Shown: piece by piece, positions 7,847-17,631 of the stretch
Numbering within the stretch: position 1 is the stretch's first letter
Layout of the letters: every line of letters starts with the position of its first letter
From: Corynebacterium halotolerans
GTDB taxonomy: Bacteria > Actinomycetota > Actinomycetes > Mycobacteriales > Mycobacteriaceae
Length of the DNA stretch: 64,000 bases
Direction: 5' to 3'
NCBI RefSeq assembly: GCF_001056295.1
Contig: NZ_JVMD01000024.1
Span: forward strand, 240,135-304,134
Translations under genes and position numbers: made by a program
The notes under the pieces: model-generated
Database searches by the model: none
Told to the model about the DNA's origin: nothing
The model's input: the letters and a program-made list of their open reading frames with translations, nothing else

Positions 7847-10108
7847 CTACCCGCCGCTGGTGACGCGGAAGACGTCGTAGACGCCCTCGACGCCGCGCAA
7901 GACGGAGATGATGTAGCCCAGCTGCTTGATGTCCGAGACCTCGAACGTGAAGCGCATGACGGCCACGCGATCCTCCGCGGTGTGCGAGGACGTCGCGATG
8001 ATGGAGACCTTCTGCTCGCTGATGGTGCGGGTGATCTCCGACAGCAGGCCGTGGCGGTCGAGGGCCTCGATCTGCACGGTCACGGTGAAGACCGCGCCCG
8101 AGGAGTCGCTGGCCCACTCGACCTCGATGAGGCGCTCGGGCTCCTCCTTCAGCTTCGCGGCGTTCGTGCAGTCGGTGCGGTGGACGCTGACGCCGCCGCC
8201 GCGGGTGACGAAGCCGAAGATCTCGTCGCCGGGCACCGGGGTACAGCACTTGGCCAGCTTCGCCATCATGTCCGCCGACCCCGCGACGAGCACGCCGACG
8301 CCATCGGCGCGGCGGCGCTTCTCCGGGGCCTGCAGCTTCGACAGCGGCGTCCGCGCGGCGAGCTGATCCTCCGCGTCGTCCTTGCTGGAGAACTGCGCCA
8401 TGAGGCGGTTGGTGACGTGCTTCGCGCTCACCGCGCCCTCGCCGATGGCCGTGTACAGCGCATCGACGTCGGCGAAGTTCAGCTCCGAGGCGATCTGCTT
8501 CATCGTCTGCGGCGTGAACAGGCGGTGCATGGGCAGCCCGCCGCGCTGGACCTCCGCCGCCAGGGCGTCGCGGCCGGCGTCGAGGGCCTCCTCGCGGCGC
8601 TCCTTGGCGAACCACTGGCGGATCTTCGCCTTGGCGCGCGGCGACTTCACGAACGTCGCCCAGTCCTTCGACGGGCCCGAATGCTGGTCCTTGGAGGTGA
8701 ACACCTCGACCCGGTCACCGGTCTTCAGGGCCGACTCGAGCGCGACGAGCTTGCCGTTTACCTTCGCGCCGATGCATCGGTGGCCGATCTCGGTGTGCAC
8801 GGCGTAGGCGAAGTCCACCGGGGTGGCGTCGACGGGCAGCGTCATGACGTCGCCCTTCGGCGTGAACACGAAGATCTCGTTGGACGCGAGGTCGTAGCGC
8901 AGCGAGTCGAGGAACTCGTTGGGGTCGGCGGCCTCGCGCTGCCAGTCGAGCATCTGGCGCATCCACGCCATCTGGTCGACCTCGGCGGCGTCGCCCTTGT
9001 GCGAGCCCTTGGTCTCCTTGTACCGCCAATGGGCGGCGATGCCGTATTCGGCGTTGTAGTGCATCTCGTGGGTGCGGATCTGCACCTCCAGCGCATTGCC
9101 GCCCGGGCCGATCACCGTCGTGTGCAGCGACTGGTAGACGCCGAAGCGCGGGGCCGAGATGTAGTCCTTGAAGCGGCCCGGCATCGGCTGGTACAGCGAA
9201 TGCACCGCGCCCATCGCCGCGTAGCAGTCCTTGGTGGTGTCCACGAGAACTCGGATGCCCACCAGGTCGAAGATCTCGTCGAAGTCGTGGCCCCGCACGA
9301 TCATCTTCTGGTAGATCGACCAGTAGTGCTTCGGCCGCCCCATCACCTTCGCCTCGATGTGGGCGGCGCGCAGGTCGGCCGTGACCTCGTCGGAGACCTG
9401 CTTCAGGTACCGGTCGCGCTGCGGGGCGCGGTCGGCGACCAGGCGCACGATCTCGTCGTACTTCTTCGGGTAGAGGATGGCGAAGGACAGGTCCTCCAGC
9501 TCCCACTTCACGCTGGCCATGCCCAGGCGGTGCGCCAGCGGGGCGATGACCTCCAGGGTCTCGCGGGCCTTCTTCGCCTGCTTCTCCGGCGGCAGGAAGC
9601 GCATGGTGCGCATGTTGTGCAGGCGGTCGCAGACCTTGATCACCAGCACGCGCGGATCCTGGCTCATGGCCACGACCATCTTGCGCACCGTCTCGCCTTC
9701 GGCGGCCGAGCCGAACGCGACCTTGTCCAGCTTGGTCACGCCGTCGACCAGGCGGGCGACCTCGGGCCCGAAATCGCGCGTGAGGTCGTCCAGCGAATAG
9801 TCGGTGTCCTCCACCGTGTCGTGGAGCAGCGCCGCGACCAGCGTGGTGGTGTCCATGCCGATCTCCGCCGCGATGGTCGCCACCGCCAGCGGGTGGGTGA
9901 TGTACGGCTCCCCCGACTTCCGCTTGACCCCCTCGTGGAGCTTCTCCGCGACGTCGTATGCGCGCTGCAGCTGCGACAGATCGGAGCGGGGATGGACCTC
10001 GCGGTGGATGGCCACCAGCGGATCGAGGACCGGGTTGACCTTCGTGCGCGCGCCGGTCAGGCTCCGCGCGAGGCGTGCGCCATAGCGGCGCGGCGAACGA
10101 TCAGCCAT
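7847..10108 (-). CDS. rel: Bifunctional (p)ppGpp synthetase/hydrolase
   Basis: A 753-residue RelA/SpoT-family stringent response enzyme that makes and degrades (p)ppGpp. In order it has an HD hydrolase domain ([20 protein letters not shown]), a synthetase domain ([31 protein letters not shown]), a TGS domain ([12 protein letters not shown]) and a C-terminal ACT domain. ATG 10108 overlaps the apt stop (ATGGCTGA), which implies translational coupling. A longer start at 10174 would lie inside apt. The order apt-rel matches M. tuberculosis. Confidence 0.97.
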   Translation of the reverse strand: MADRSPRRYGARLARSLTGARTKVNPVLDPLVAIHREVHPRSDLSQLQRAYDVAEKLHEGVKRKSGEPYITHPLAVATIAAEIGMDTTTLVAALLHDTVEDTDYSLDDLTRDFGPEVARLVDGVTKLDKVAFGSAAEGETVRKMVVAMSQDPRVLVIKVCDRLHNMRTMRFLPPEKQAKKARETLEVIAPLAHRLGMASVKWELEDLSFAILYPKKYDEIVRLVADRAPQRDRYLKQVSDEVTADLRAAHIEAKVMGRPKHYWSIYQKMIVRGHDFDEIFDLVGIRVLVDTTKDCYAAMGAVHSLYQPMPGRFKDYISAPRFGVYQSLHTTVIGPGGNALEVQIRTHEMHYNAEYGIAAHWRYKETKGSHKGDAAEVDQMAWMRQMLDWQREAADPNEFLDSLRYDLASNEIFVFTPKGDVMTLPVDATPVDFAYAVHTEIGHRCIGAKVNGKLVALESALKTGDRVEVFTSKDQHSGPSKDWATFVKSPRAKAKIRQWFAKERREEALDAGRDALAAEVQRGGLPMHRLFTPQTMKQIASELNFADVDALYTAIGEGAVSAKHVTNRLMAQFSSKDDAEDQLAARTPLSKLQAPEKRRRADGVGVLVAGSADMMAKLAKCCTPVPGDEIFGFVTRGGGVSVHRTDCTNAAKLKEEPERLIEVEWASDSSGAVFTVTVQIEALDRHGLLSEITRTISEQKVSIIATSSHTAEDRVAVMRFTFEVSDIKQLGYIISVLRGVEGVYDVFRVTSGG

Positions 10109-10712
10109 TCTCCGCCCCAACGGCAGGTGCGCCGGCGGACTCGCCGGCCGGTTCACCGCCGGACCCGTTGACACCGCCGGACCCGTTCACCACGTACAGC
10201 GGCAGCTCCGACAGCTTGTCGCGGCCGCCGAGTCCGGGCACCTCCAGCACCGCGCACAGGCCGGTCACCGTCGCGCCGCACTTCTCCAGCAGCGAACGTG
10301 CCGCGGCCATGGTGCCGCCGGTGGCCAGCACGTCATCGACGAGGACCACGCGCTTGCCGGTCAGGTCGAGGCCGGAAGCGGGGATTTCCAGCGCCGCCGA
10401 GCCGTATTCCAGGTCGTAGGACTCCGTGTGCACCGGCGGGGGCAGCTTGCCCTTCTTGCGCACCGCCAGCACGCCGAGCCCCATGCGGTACGCCACCGCC
10501 GAGCCGATCAGGAAACCGCGGGCATCCAGGCCGCCGATCACGTCGGCGCCGAATCCCGTGCACGCCTCCGCCACCTCATCGACGATGAGGCGGAATCCCT
10601 CGGGATCCGCGAGCACCGGGGTCAGGTCCTCGAAAAGGACGCCTTCGGTCGGAAAATCGGGCACCAGACGAATCAGATCGTCCAATGCGGCCCGCGCGTT
10701 CTCATATGCCAC
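10101..10712 (-). CDS. apt: Adenine phosphoribosyltransferase
   Basis: A 203-residue purine salvage enzyme that forms AMP from adenine and PRPP. The PRPP-binding motif [13 protein letters not shown] (about 121-133) is intact, and [10 protein letters not shown] forms part of the base site. Family proteins are usually 170-185 residues; the excess is a low-complexity Gly/Ser/Ala tail with NGSGG repeats. GTG start has GAGGA five bases upstream. It is coupled to rel by overlapping start and stop codons. Confidence 0.95.
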   Translation of the reverse strand: MAYENARAALDDLIRLVPDFPTEGVLFEDLTPVLADPEGFRLIVDEVAEACTGFGADVIGGLDARGFLIGSAVAYRMGLGVLAVRKKGKLPPPVHTESYDLEYGSAALEIPASGLDLTGKRVVLVDDVLATGGTMAAARSLLEKCGATVTGLCAVLEVPGLGGRDKLSELPLYVVNGSGGVNGSGGEPAGESAGAPAVGAENG

Positions 10713-10759
10713 GGGGATCCTCGCTTTCGGGGAAACGGGAACATGACGTCACCAAATTG

Positions 10760-10775
10760 CGTTGTCGCGACAACG
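10760..10775. promoter_or_regulatory. 16-bp perfect palindrome in the apt-rel promoter region
   Basis: CGTTGTCGCGACAACG is a perfect inverted repeat 48 bp upstream of the apt start. No coding sequence or T-run accompanies it, so a protein-binding operator is the simplest reading. The regulator is not known. Confidence 0.55.
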
Positions 10776-10857
10776 TTACCCCCATCTTTCCACGCTCCGC
10801 GGAACTCGAACGCATCGGCCCGCGCGCGGCTCTACCTCGTTCCGGTCACCGGGCAGC

Positions 10858-10899
10858 GAAAAGACCCGCCCGGAAAGCATGGTGCTTTCCGGGCGGGTC
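10858..10899 (-). terminator. Rho-independent terminator after secF
   Basis: A 17-bp perfect stem (10863-10879 with 10883-10899) with a three-base loop is followed by TTTT on the minus strand. It ends the yajC-secD-secF transcript. Confidence 0.92.
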
Positions 10900-10944
10900 C
10901 TCCGCTCATGCCGCGGGTGCTGCGGCTGGTCACGGCGGGTCGCG

Positions 10945-12207
10945 TCAGCGCCCCGGCCGCCACGTCGACGGTCGCGGGTCGTCGCCACCGTCTTCGCCAC
11001 CGTGGTCGGCGAAGTAGCTGCCCGGCCTCGGGCGATTCGGCGCGGTGGGGGTCACGATCGGGCGGCGCGGTCGGTCGAATCGCGCGGCGTCGTCGTCAAG
11101 CGCACCTTCGGCGCCCTCCGCCGAGCCGGGGAACTCCGGAGCGGTGCCAGACTCGCGGGCCTCGGCGACCTTGCGGTCGTGCGCGGCGTATGCCTTCTGT
11201 CGGCGCTTCAGCGACACCAGGATCGACGCGGCCAGGAAGATCGACGAGAACGTGCCCTGGATGATGCCGATGAACTGCACCAGCGCCAGGTCCTTCAGCG
11301 TGCCCACGCCCAGCAGGCCGACGGCGATGACCATCAGCGCCAGGATCGGCAGCAGCGACGACACCGTGGTGTTGATCGAGCGCATGATGGTCTGGTTCAC
11401 CGCCAGGTTGACCTGCTCCGCGTAGGTGCGGCGCGTGGACTGGCGGAAGCCGGCGGTGTTCTCGCGGACCTTGTCGAAGACGACGACGGTGTCGTACAGC
11501 GAGAAGGACAGCACCGTCAGCAGGCCGATGACCGTCGCCGGCGTCACCTCGAAGCCCACCAGCGAGTAGATGCCGGCGATGACGATGCCGTCGACGATCA
11601 GCGCCGCGATCGCCGCGATGGCCATGTCCCGTTCGAAGCGGATGGCGATGTAGGCGAACACCAGCGCCAGGAACGCCGCCATGGCCAGGATCATCCGTTC
11701 GGTGACCGAACCGCCCCACGACTCGGAGACCGTCGAATCGCCGATCGCGTCCGGTGAAGGGGTACCCGAGGCGTCGACCGGCTGGAAGGCGTCGAACAGG
11801 GCCCGGCGGGCGTCGGCGATCTTCTCCTCGCCGAGGCGCTCGGAGGTGATCTCCAGGACGCGGGCATCGCCGGCGCCGATGACCTGCACCAGCTTCGGCT
11901 CGACCCCGGTGGACTTCTCGAAGACGTCCTGCGCCTGCTCCTCGGTCACGTTCGCCGGCGGCATGGTCATGCGGGTGCCGCCCTCGAACTCGATGCCCAG
12001 CGCGAAGCCGCGGAAGGCCATCGCGCCGATGCACAACAGCAGCAGCGCCGCGGTGATCCGGTACCACTTGCGCCGCTTGCCGATGACGTCGATGCCGCCC
12101 GAACCCGTGTACAGCCGGGTGAAGAATCCCCGGTCGGCGACGGCCTTGTCGCGCTCGTCGACGGCGATGGCGGAATTGGTGCGTGCGCTGTCGCGGATGT
12201 CCGACAT
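10945..12207 (-). CDS. secF: Protein translocase subunit SecF
   Basis: A 420-residue inner-membrane RND-type protein that assists SecYEG export together with SecD. A first membrane helix (about 50-68) leads to GIEFEGGTRMTMP, the SecF signature. Periplasmic sequence follows, then five C-terminal helices with VIGLLTVLSFSLYDTVVVFDKVREN. The acidic/basic C-terminal tail of about 80 residues is cytoplasmic and low in complexity. It starts two bases after the secD stop. Confidence 0.96.
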   Translation of the reverse strand: MSDIRDSARTNSAIAVDERDKAVADRGFFTRLYTGSGGIDVIGKRRKWYRITAALLLLCIGAMAFRGFALGIEFEGGTRMTMPPANVTEEQAQDVFEKSTGVEPKLVQVIGAGDARVLEITSERLGEEKIADARRALFDAFQPVDASGTPSPDAIGDSTVSESWGGSVTERMILAMAAFLALVFAYIAIRFERDMAIAAIAALIVDGIVIAGIYSLVGFEVTPATVIGLLTVLSFSLYDTVVVFDKVRENTAGFRQSTRRTYAEQVNLAVNQTIMRSINTTVSSLLPILALMVIAVGLLGVGTLKDLALVQFIGIIQGTFSSIFLAASILVSLKRRQKAYAAHDRKVAEARESGTAPEFPGSAEGAEGALDDDAARFDRPRRPIVTPTAPNRPRPGSYFADHGGEDGGDDPRPSTWRPGR

Positions 12208-12209
12208 GG

Positions 12210-14093
12210 CTACTTCACCTCCTGGTACTCGGTGCGGGCCGACCGGCCCGCTTTACGACGGTTGGCGCCTCGGTCCGAAGCGAGCTCCATCACGGCGCCG
12301 AACCCGTTGAGGGACGGCTTCGCCAGCGACGGGAACTTGCGCGTCGCCAGGATCACCAGCGGCGCGGTGACCAGGAAGGCGGTGATGATGTCGAAGACCG
12401 TGGACAGGCCGAGGGTGAACGCGAAGCCGCGGACGTCGCCGACGGCCAGCGTGTACAGCACGACGGCGGCGATGACGGACACGAAGTTGCCCGCGAGGAT
12501 CGTCTGGCGCGCGCTGCGCCACGCATGCGGTACCGCGGAGCGGAACGTCCGGCCGGTGCGCAGCTCGTCCTTGATGCGCTCGAAGAACACGATGAACGAG
12601 TCCGCGGTGGTGCCGATGGAGATGATGATGCCCGCGATGCCGGCCAGGTCCAGCGAGTAGCCGATCCACCGGCCCAGGAGGACCAGAACGCCGTAGACCA
12701 TGGCGCCGGACGCGGCCAGCGAGAGGATCGAAATGGCGCCGAGGCCGCGGTACAGCGCAAGGGCGTAAAGCACGATCAAACCGATGCCGACCAGGCCGGC
12801 GAGCACGCCCGCCGACAGCGACGCGGCACCCATGGTCGCGGGGATGGTCGTCGCGGTGCCGCCCGGCTCACCGTCCTCGCCGGCGAAGCTCAGCGGCAGC
12901 GCGCCGTAGCGCAGGTTGTTCGCCAGCGCCTGGGCCTCCCCGATGGAGAAGTTGCCCGTGATGCTGGTGGACCGGCCAACCGGCGTCGCCTCGTTGATTC
13001 TCGGAGCGGAGAGCACCTGCGAATCGAGCACGATGGCCACCTGGCGCTGCAGGTAGTCGGTGGTCAGTTTCGTCCAGGTGGCGGCGCCGGCGTCACCCTG
13101 GCCGGACTTGAACTTGAAGGACACCTCGACTCCGCCGGCCTGCTGGTTGTAGCCGCCGTTGATCGGGGCATCGGTATCGATGTCGTCGCCGGACAGGCGC
13201 TTGCCGTGGACCTGGTCTCCCTCGCCGACGAGCAGCGGGGCCGGGTCGAGCAGCATCGCACCGCCCGGGTTGTTCGGGTCGCAGGTGACCAGCGGCTTGG
13301 CGGGGTCGTCGGAACCGGCGAGCGGGTCTGGCGCCTTCGGGTCCTCGCAGCGCATCAGCGTCGTCGCAGCGAACAGCTTCGTCGGGTCATCCGACTGGCG
13401 GGAGTCCAGGAGGACGTCGCGCACCTTTTCGCGGCGCTCGGCGGCCTCGACGGAGTTCGCGGGCTCGGGCGCGGCCTTCACGCCGACCGTCGGGACCTCG
13501 CCCAGATCGCGCTGCAGGTCGGCGGGCACCGGCTGGCCCGGGTTCTGCTTTTCGAAGGCCTCGCGGCGCTGCTTGATGTTGTTGCCCCACTGCTCGTGAA
13601 GCTCCTTGAGGTTCGCGTTGGCTTCCTCGGGCGTCAGCAGGCCGACGGAGACCCAGTCCTCCGCCATCTTCTTGGCCACGTCGGCCAGTGCGGCCTCGTC
13701 CGGGTTGCCCGGAGAGGCGACGGGGCGGAAGAACAACTGGGACGTCTGGCCGAGGGAGCGGGCCTCCTGCGAATCCTCGCCCGGAACCGTGATGACGAGC
13801 GTGTCGCCGTCGGCGACGACCTTCGCGCCGGTGACGCCCATGCCGTTGACGCGGTTTTCGAGGATGCGGCGCGCCTGGTCGAGCTGGTCCTGCGTGGGCT
13901 TCTCGCCCTGCGGGACGAGGGTGACGCGGGTGCCGCCCTGCAGATCGATGCCGAGCTTCGGCGTGGCCTCACGGTTGCCGGTGAAGAACACCAGCGCGTA
14001 GGTCAGCACGAGCAAGGCCACGAACAGCAGCAGCGACCACTGCGGCCACTTCGCGCGGAAACCGCGGTTGACGCCGCGGGATGAGCTTGCCAA
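12210..14093 (-). CDS. secD: Protein translocase subunit SecD
   Basis: A 627-residue partner of SecF in proton-driven protein export. It has one N-terminal helix, LGIDLQGGTRVTL, a large periplasmic region enlarged by an acidic, Pro-rich segment (about residues 130-260), and the C-terminal membrane bundle with GTTADSFIVFFERIKDELRTG. TTG 14093 is chosen because CAGGAG sits just upstream and the protein then begins MASSSRGVNRG. It lies between yajC and secF in one operon. Confidence 0.95.
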   Translation of the reverse strand: MASSSRGVNRGFRAKWPQWSLLLFVALLVLTYALVFFTGNREATPKLGIDLQGGTRVTLVPQGEKPTQDQLDQARRILENRVNGMGVTGAKVVADGDTLVITVPGEDSQEARSLGQTSQLFFRPVASPGNPDEAALADVAKKMAEDWVSVGLLTPEEANANLKELHEQWGNNIKQRREAFEKQNPGQPVPADLQRDLGEVPTVGVKAAPEPANSVEAAERREKVRDVLLDSRQSDDPTKLFAATTLMRCEDPKAPDPLAGSDDPAKPLVTCDPNNPGGAMLLDPAPLLVGEGDQVHGKRLSGDDIDTDAPINGGYNQQAGGVEVSFKFKSGQGDAGAATWTKLTTDYLQRQVAIVLDSQVLSAPRINEATPVGRSTSITGNFSIGEAQALANNLRYGALPLSFAGEDGEPGGTATTIPATMGAASLSAGVLAGLVGIGLIVLYALALYRGLGAISILSLAASGAMVYGVLVLLGRWIGYSLDLAGIAGIIISIGTTADSFIVFFERIKDELRTGRTFRSAVPHAWRSARQTILAGNFVSVIAAVVLYTLAVGDVRGFAFTLGLSTVFDIITAFLVTAPLVILATRKFPSLAKPSLNGFGAVMELASDRGANRRKAGRSARTEYQEVK

Positions 14094-14170
14094 GGGTAAC
14101 TCCTGGGGGTGTGCGGGGTCGGTGGACTCCGGGTCGGGCCCGCGCCATGCGACGGGCCGGTGCGCCTGGT

Positions 14171-14515
14171 TTAGGCGGCGTCGTCTCCGGTGGCGTTGCG
14201 GTTGGTGGCCTCCGGCTCGGTCGCCGGCTGGTTGGCCTGCGGGGCGGCCTTGGCCTCTTCCTCGTTCACGTTGCGGACGATGGCGGCCCGTTCCCAACGG
14301 GTGACGATGCCCTCCGCAATCTCAAGATCAACGGTCTTCTCGTCCACGGCGACCACGATGCCGTGCTGGCCGGAGCCGGTGAGCACCTCGGCGCCCGGGG
14401 CGAGACGCGACTGCATCTCGCGGATCTGGCGGAGCTGCTTGTTCTGGCGGAAGGTCGTCCAGATGGGCAGCGCCAGCAGAACGACCATGAGGATCAGGAG
14501 AAGAATCGGGTCCAT
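14171..14515 (-). CDS. yajC: Preprotein translocase accessory subunit YajC
   Basis: A 114-residue single-helix membrane protein. MDPILLLILMVVLLALPIW is the membrane anchor, RQNKQLRQIREMQ follows, and then comes the conserved TGSGQHGIVVAVDEKTV region. The C-terminus is a polar Ala/Glu/Asn tail. It belongs with secD and secF and lies downstream of ruvB, as in M. tuberculosis. Confidence 0.93.
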   Translation of the reverse strand: MDPILLLILMVVLLALPIWTTFRQNKQLRQIREMQSRLAPGAEVLTGSGQHGIVVAVDEKTVDLEIAEGIVTRWERAAIVRNVNEEEAKAAPQANQPATEPEATNRNATGDDAA

Positions 14516-14596
14516 GAGCGGAGAGTCTAACGGTTGGCCCCCGCGCCACGGCGATCCCACCGCCCGTTGAGACGTGCGTCACTCCGCCGGTCGGCT

Positions 14597-15646
14597 TCAG
14601 CGAAGGCCGATGGCGCCTTCCGGCGGTTCGAGGCCGAGGTGCCGCCACGCCGTGGTGGTGGCCACGCGGCCGCGGGAAGTGCGAGCGATCATTCCGGCGC
14701 GCACCAGGTACGGTTCGCAGACTTCCTCCACCGTGCCGGGTTCCTCGCCCACCGCCAGAGCCAGGGAGTTGACGCCGACGGGGCCGCCGCCGTGGCCCCG
14801 GACCAGGGCGTCGAGCACGGCGCGGTCCAGCCGGTCGAGGCCGAGCTCGTCGACGTCGAAGACCAGCAGCGCCGCCTTCGCTGCCCCGAGGTCGATGACT
14901 CCCCCGGCGTGGACGTCGGCGAAGTCCCGGACGCGGCGCAGGAGGCGGTTGGCGATGCGCGGGGTGCCGCGCGAGCGCGACGCGATCTCCACGGCGGCGT
15001 CCGAGCTGACTTCGACGCCGAGGATGCCCGCGGCGCGGGTGACCACCTTCGTCAGATCGGGGACGTCGTAGAACTCCATCTGGGCCGTGAAGCCGAAGCG
15101 GTCGCGCAGCGGGCCGGTGAGCATGCCCGAACGGGTGGTCGCCGCCACGAGCGTGAACGGGGGGATCTCCAACGGGATGGAGGTCGCGCCCGGCCCCTTG
15201 CCCACGATGACGTCGATGCGGAAGTCCTCCATGGCCATGTAGAGCATCTCTTCGGCCGGGCGCGCGATGCGGTGGATTTCGTCGATGAAGAGGACGTCGC
15301 CCTCCATGAGGTTCGACAGCATCGCAGCGAGATCGCCGGCCCGCTCCAGTGCGGGGCCCGACGTCATGCGCAGCGAGGTCCCGAGTTCCTGGGCGATGAT
15401 CATGGCCATCGTCGTCTTGCCCAGGCCGGGCGGACCGGACAGCAGGATGTGGTCGGGCGTCACACCCCGGCCGCGCGCGCCGCCGAGGACGAGCTCGAGC
15501 TGGCTGCGCACCTTCGGCTGCCCGATGAACTCGTCGAGCGACTTCGGGCGCAGGCTGACCTCGGCATCGACCTCGGCCGACTGGGCGCGCGCATCGACGT
15601 CGCGCGGGCCGGTGAGGTTGAACTCGGTGCGCTCCACATCAGACAT
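14597..15646 (-). CDS. ruvB: Holliday junction branch migration helicase RuvB
   Basis: A 349-residue AAA+ motor that drives branch migration with RuvA. Walker A is GPPGLGKTT (about 70-78), Walker B is VLFIDEIHR, and sensor 1 is [10 protein letters not shown] winged-helix DNA-binding domain ([21 protein letters not shown]) closes the protein. The length is normal. It is the third gene of ruvC-ruvA-ruvB, separated from ruvA by a 27-bp repeat array. Confidence 0.97.
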   Translation of the reverse strand: MSDVERTEFNLTGPRDVDARAQSAEVDAEVSLRPKSLDEFIGQPKVRSQLELVLGGARGRGVTPDHILLSGPPGLGKTTMAMIIAQELGTSLRMTSGPALERAGDLAAMLSNLMEGDVLFIDEIHRIARPAEEMLYMAMEDFRIDVIVGKGPGATSIPLEIPPFTLVAATTRSGMLTGPLRDRFGFTAQMEFYDVPDLTKVVTRAAGILGVEVSSDAAVEIASRSRGTPRIANRLLRRVRDFADVHAGGVIDLGAAKAALLVFDVDELGLDRLDRAVLDALVRGHGGGPVGVNSLALAVGEEPGTVEEVCEPYLVRAGMIARTSRGRVATTTAWRHLGLEPPEGAIGLR

Positions 15647-15710
15647 GATCAGTCATCCTATTCGCCTTCACTCTCCGCCATCCCGTCCGCCATCGTCGTC
15701 AGTACTCGAT

Positions 15711-15818
15711 CACCCGCATCTGCCGCAGTCGCCCGACCACCCGCGTCGGCCGCGGCTGCCCGGTCACCCGCGTCGGCCCCGGTCGCCGAATCACCCGCGT
15801 CGGCCCCGGCTCAGGCAC
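15711..15818. repeat. 27-bp tandem repeat, four copies, between ruvA and ruvB
   Basis: The segment CACCCGCRTC recurs at 15711, 15738, 15765 and 15792 with a constant 27-bp period. The last copy covers the ruvA stop codon. It widens the ruvA-ruvB spacer to about 165 bp within an otherwise tight operon. Confidence 0.85.
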
Positions 15819-16446
15819 CCAGCGCCTTGAGCGACGCGCGGAGCGCCGCCGAGGTATCGAGTGCGGGGTCCGCCGCCAGAACTTCTTCGACGGCGGCCGA
15901 GGCCTCCTGCTCGCTGAAACCGAGGCCCGTGAGGGCACCGACCACCTGATCGGCGTCGGCCGCCGGGCCCTTCGCGTTGGCGCCGGGACGGCCGTCCGCG
16001 GCGCCCGCTCCCGAACCCGCCGCATCCGCCGATGCCGGTACGGCGAAGGACGCGACCTTGTCCTTGAGCTCCACGAGCATGCGCTCGGCCATCCGCTTGC
16101 CCACGCCGTTGGCCGCCTGCAGCCGCTTCGCGTCGCCGCCGGCCACCGCGGCGGCCACGTCGGCCGGGTCGAGGACCTGCAGCACGGCCATCGCCAGCCG
16201 CGGCCCGAGCCCGGACACCGTCTGCAGCAACTCGAACATCTCGCGCTCCGGCGCCGCGGCGAAGCCGTACAGCGTCATCGCGTCCTCGCGGACCACCAGC
16301 GTGGTCAGCAGAAAACCCTCCTCGCCGCGGGTCAGCGTCGCCGCCGTCCGCGCCGTGACGGTGACCAGATGGCCCACGCCGCCGCATTCGACGACGACGT
16401 GGGACGCGCCCATGTCTATGACGGTGCCGCGCACGGATGCGATCAT
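15811..16446 (-). CDS. ruvA: Holliday junction DNA-binding protein RuvA
   Basis: A 211-residue protein that binds four-way junctions and recruits RuvB. It has an N-terminal OB fold ([13 protein letters not shown]), helix-hairpin-helix motifs ([32 protein letters not shown]), an acidic-Gly linker and a C-terminal RuvB-binding helix bundle ([11 protein letters not shown]). ATG 16446 overlaps the ruvC stop by four bases and has AAGGAGG upstream. Confidence 0.96.
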   Translation of the reverse strand: MIASVRGTVIDMGASHVVVECGGVGHLVTVTARTAATLTRGEEGFLLTTLVVREDAMTLYGFAAAPEREMFELLQTVSGLGPRLAMAVLQVLDPADVAAAVAGGDAKRLQAANGVGKRMAERMLVELKDKVASFAVPASADAAGSGAGAADGRPGANAKGPAADADQVVGALTGLGFSEQEASAAVEEVLAADPALDTSAALRASLKALGA

Positions 16447-16952
16447 CGCAATGCCTCCTTCGCGCGGGCCAGCAGCGGCGCGCGCCAACAATGGCAGATG
16501 GCCAACGCCAGGGCGTCGGCGGCATCCGCCGGCTTAGGGGGTTCGGACAGCCCCAGGATCCTGGTGACCATGGTGGTCATCTGCGCCTTGTCCGCGCGGC
16601 CGTTGCCCGTCAGCGCCTTCTTGACTTCCGACGGCGTGTACATGTGCACCGGCAGCCCCCGCCGGGCCGCGGCGAGCATGAGCACGCCGACCCCGTGCGC
16701 CGTCTGCATGACGGTGGACACGTTGCCGCGCTCGAAGATCCGCTCGATGGCCACCACGTCCGGCTCATACCGGTCCATCCATTCCTCGGCGGCATTGGAC
16801 AACCGCAGCAGCCGCTCGGGCAGCTCGACGTCGGCCGGCGTGCGGGCCACGCCCACCGCCACCGGGGTCACGGCCCGGCCCCGGCCGCCATCCGCGACCG
16901 ACAGACCGCACCGCGTCAAACCCGGATCGATCCCCATGACCCGAATGGCCAC
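16443..16952 (-). CDS. ruvC: Crossover junction endodeoxyribonuclease RuvC
   Basis: A 169-residue Holliday junction resolvase. The first catalytic Asp lies in [12 protein letters not shown], the Glu in VVAIERIF, and the last acidic pair near [16 protein letters not shown] 16952 is chosen because the protein then starts just before the first beta strand, as in relatives; the frame extends to 17024 without family similarity. It heads the ruvCAB group and overlaps ruvA by ATGA. Confidence 0.94.
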   Translation of the reverse strand: MAIRVMGIDPGLTRCGLSVADGGRGRAVTPVAVGVARTPADVELPERLLRLSNAAEEWMDRYEPDVVAIERIFERGNVSTVMQTAHGVGVLMLAAARRGLPVHMYTPSEVKKALTGNGRADKAQMTTMVTRILGLSEPPKPADAADALALAICHCWRAPLLARAKEALR

Positions 16953-17150
16953 CGCTGCCCCGCTTCCCGCTTTCGCGCCGCTATCCGCCCGGCGGGCATC
17001 CGCGCCCGCTCTCGTCCGCCCCATTCATACCACATCATCCGAACACGTGTGCGCCCACGTCGCAAAGCACGCGCGGGAACCGCACCCGGCGCAGGGGCAA
17101 TCGAAAGTATGAGGCCGCCTCCCGTCTTGGTCGCGGCCGCCGCCACCACG

Positions 17151-17156
17151 TAGTTT
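17151..17156 (+). promoter_or_regulatory. -10 box of the DUF3817 gene, leaderless
   Basis: TAGTTT ends 8 bases before ATG 17165, with no ribosome-binding site between. Confidence 0.55.
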
Positions 17157-17164
17157 CTTGGGTC

Positions 17165-17626
17165 ATGGACACGCCCAAAACCCTGTACCGGAAGCTCGCC
17201 CAGGCGGAGATGGTCACCTGGACCATCCTCATCATCGGCATCATCCTGAAGTATGCCGCCGACATGCCGCTGGCCACCACCATCGGCGGCTCGATCCACG
17301 GGTTCGTGTTCCTGTCCTACGGCGCCGTGACCATCCTCGTGTGGATCAACCAGGGCTGGTCCGCCGGCCGCGGCATCCTGGGCCTCGCCTCGACGATCAT
17401 CCCGTACATGACGGTGCCCTTCGAGCGGTCCACCGAGCGCGCCGGCAAGCTCGACGGCCCGTGGCGCTTCCGCGACACCGACGAGACCCCGCGCACGCTC
17501 CCGGAGAAGATCCTCGCCCCCGTGGTGCGCAACCCGCTGGCCGCCGCGGTGGCCATCGTCGCCGGCGTCGCCGTCGTGTTCGCGTTGCTGCTCAACGCCG
17601 GCCCGCCGACCGAGTGGTTCGCCTGA
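17165..17626 (+). CDS. DUF3817 family integral membrane protein
   Basis: A 153-residue protein with four predicted membrane helices (about 15-28, 40-60, 66-85, 122-143). The sequence LYRKLAQAEMVTWTILI followed by GSIHGFVFLSYG fits the actinobacterial DUF3817 family. Relatives are found next to nutrient or efflux transporters, but no activity is established. Its end overlaps or abuts the kinase-like gene, so the two are probably one transcript. Confidence 0.85.
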   Translation: MDTPKTLYRKLAQAEMVTWTILIIGIILKYAADMPLATTIGGSIHGFVFLSYGAVTILVWINQGWSAGRGILGLASTIIPYMTVPFERSTERAGKLDGPWRFRDTDETPRTLPEKILAPVVRNPLAAAVAIVAGVAVVFALLLNAGPPTEWFA

Positions 17627-17631
17627 CCGCC

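Noticed and set aside
7982-10171. 729-codon plus-strand open frame opposite rel
   Set aside because: The protein is low complexity with His/Arg/Val bias and the frame is fully covered by the conserved rel gene.
15700-15820. Repeat array considered as CRISPR
   Set aside because: Units are directly adjacent 27-mers with no unique spacers. No cas gene is near.
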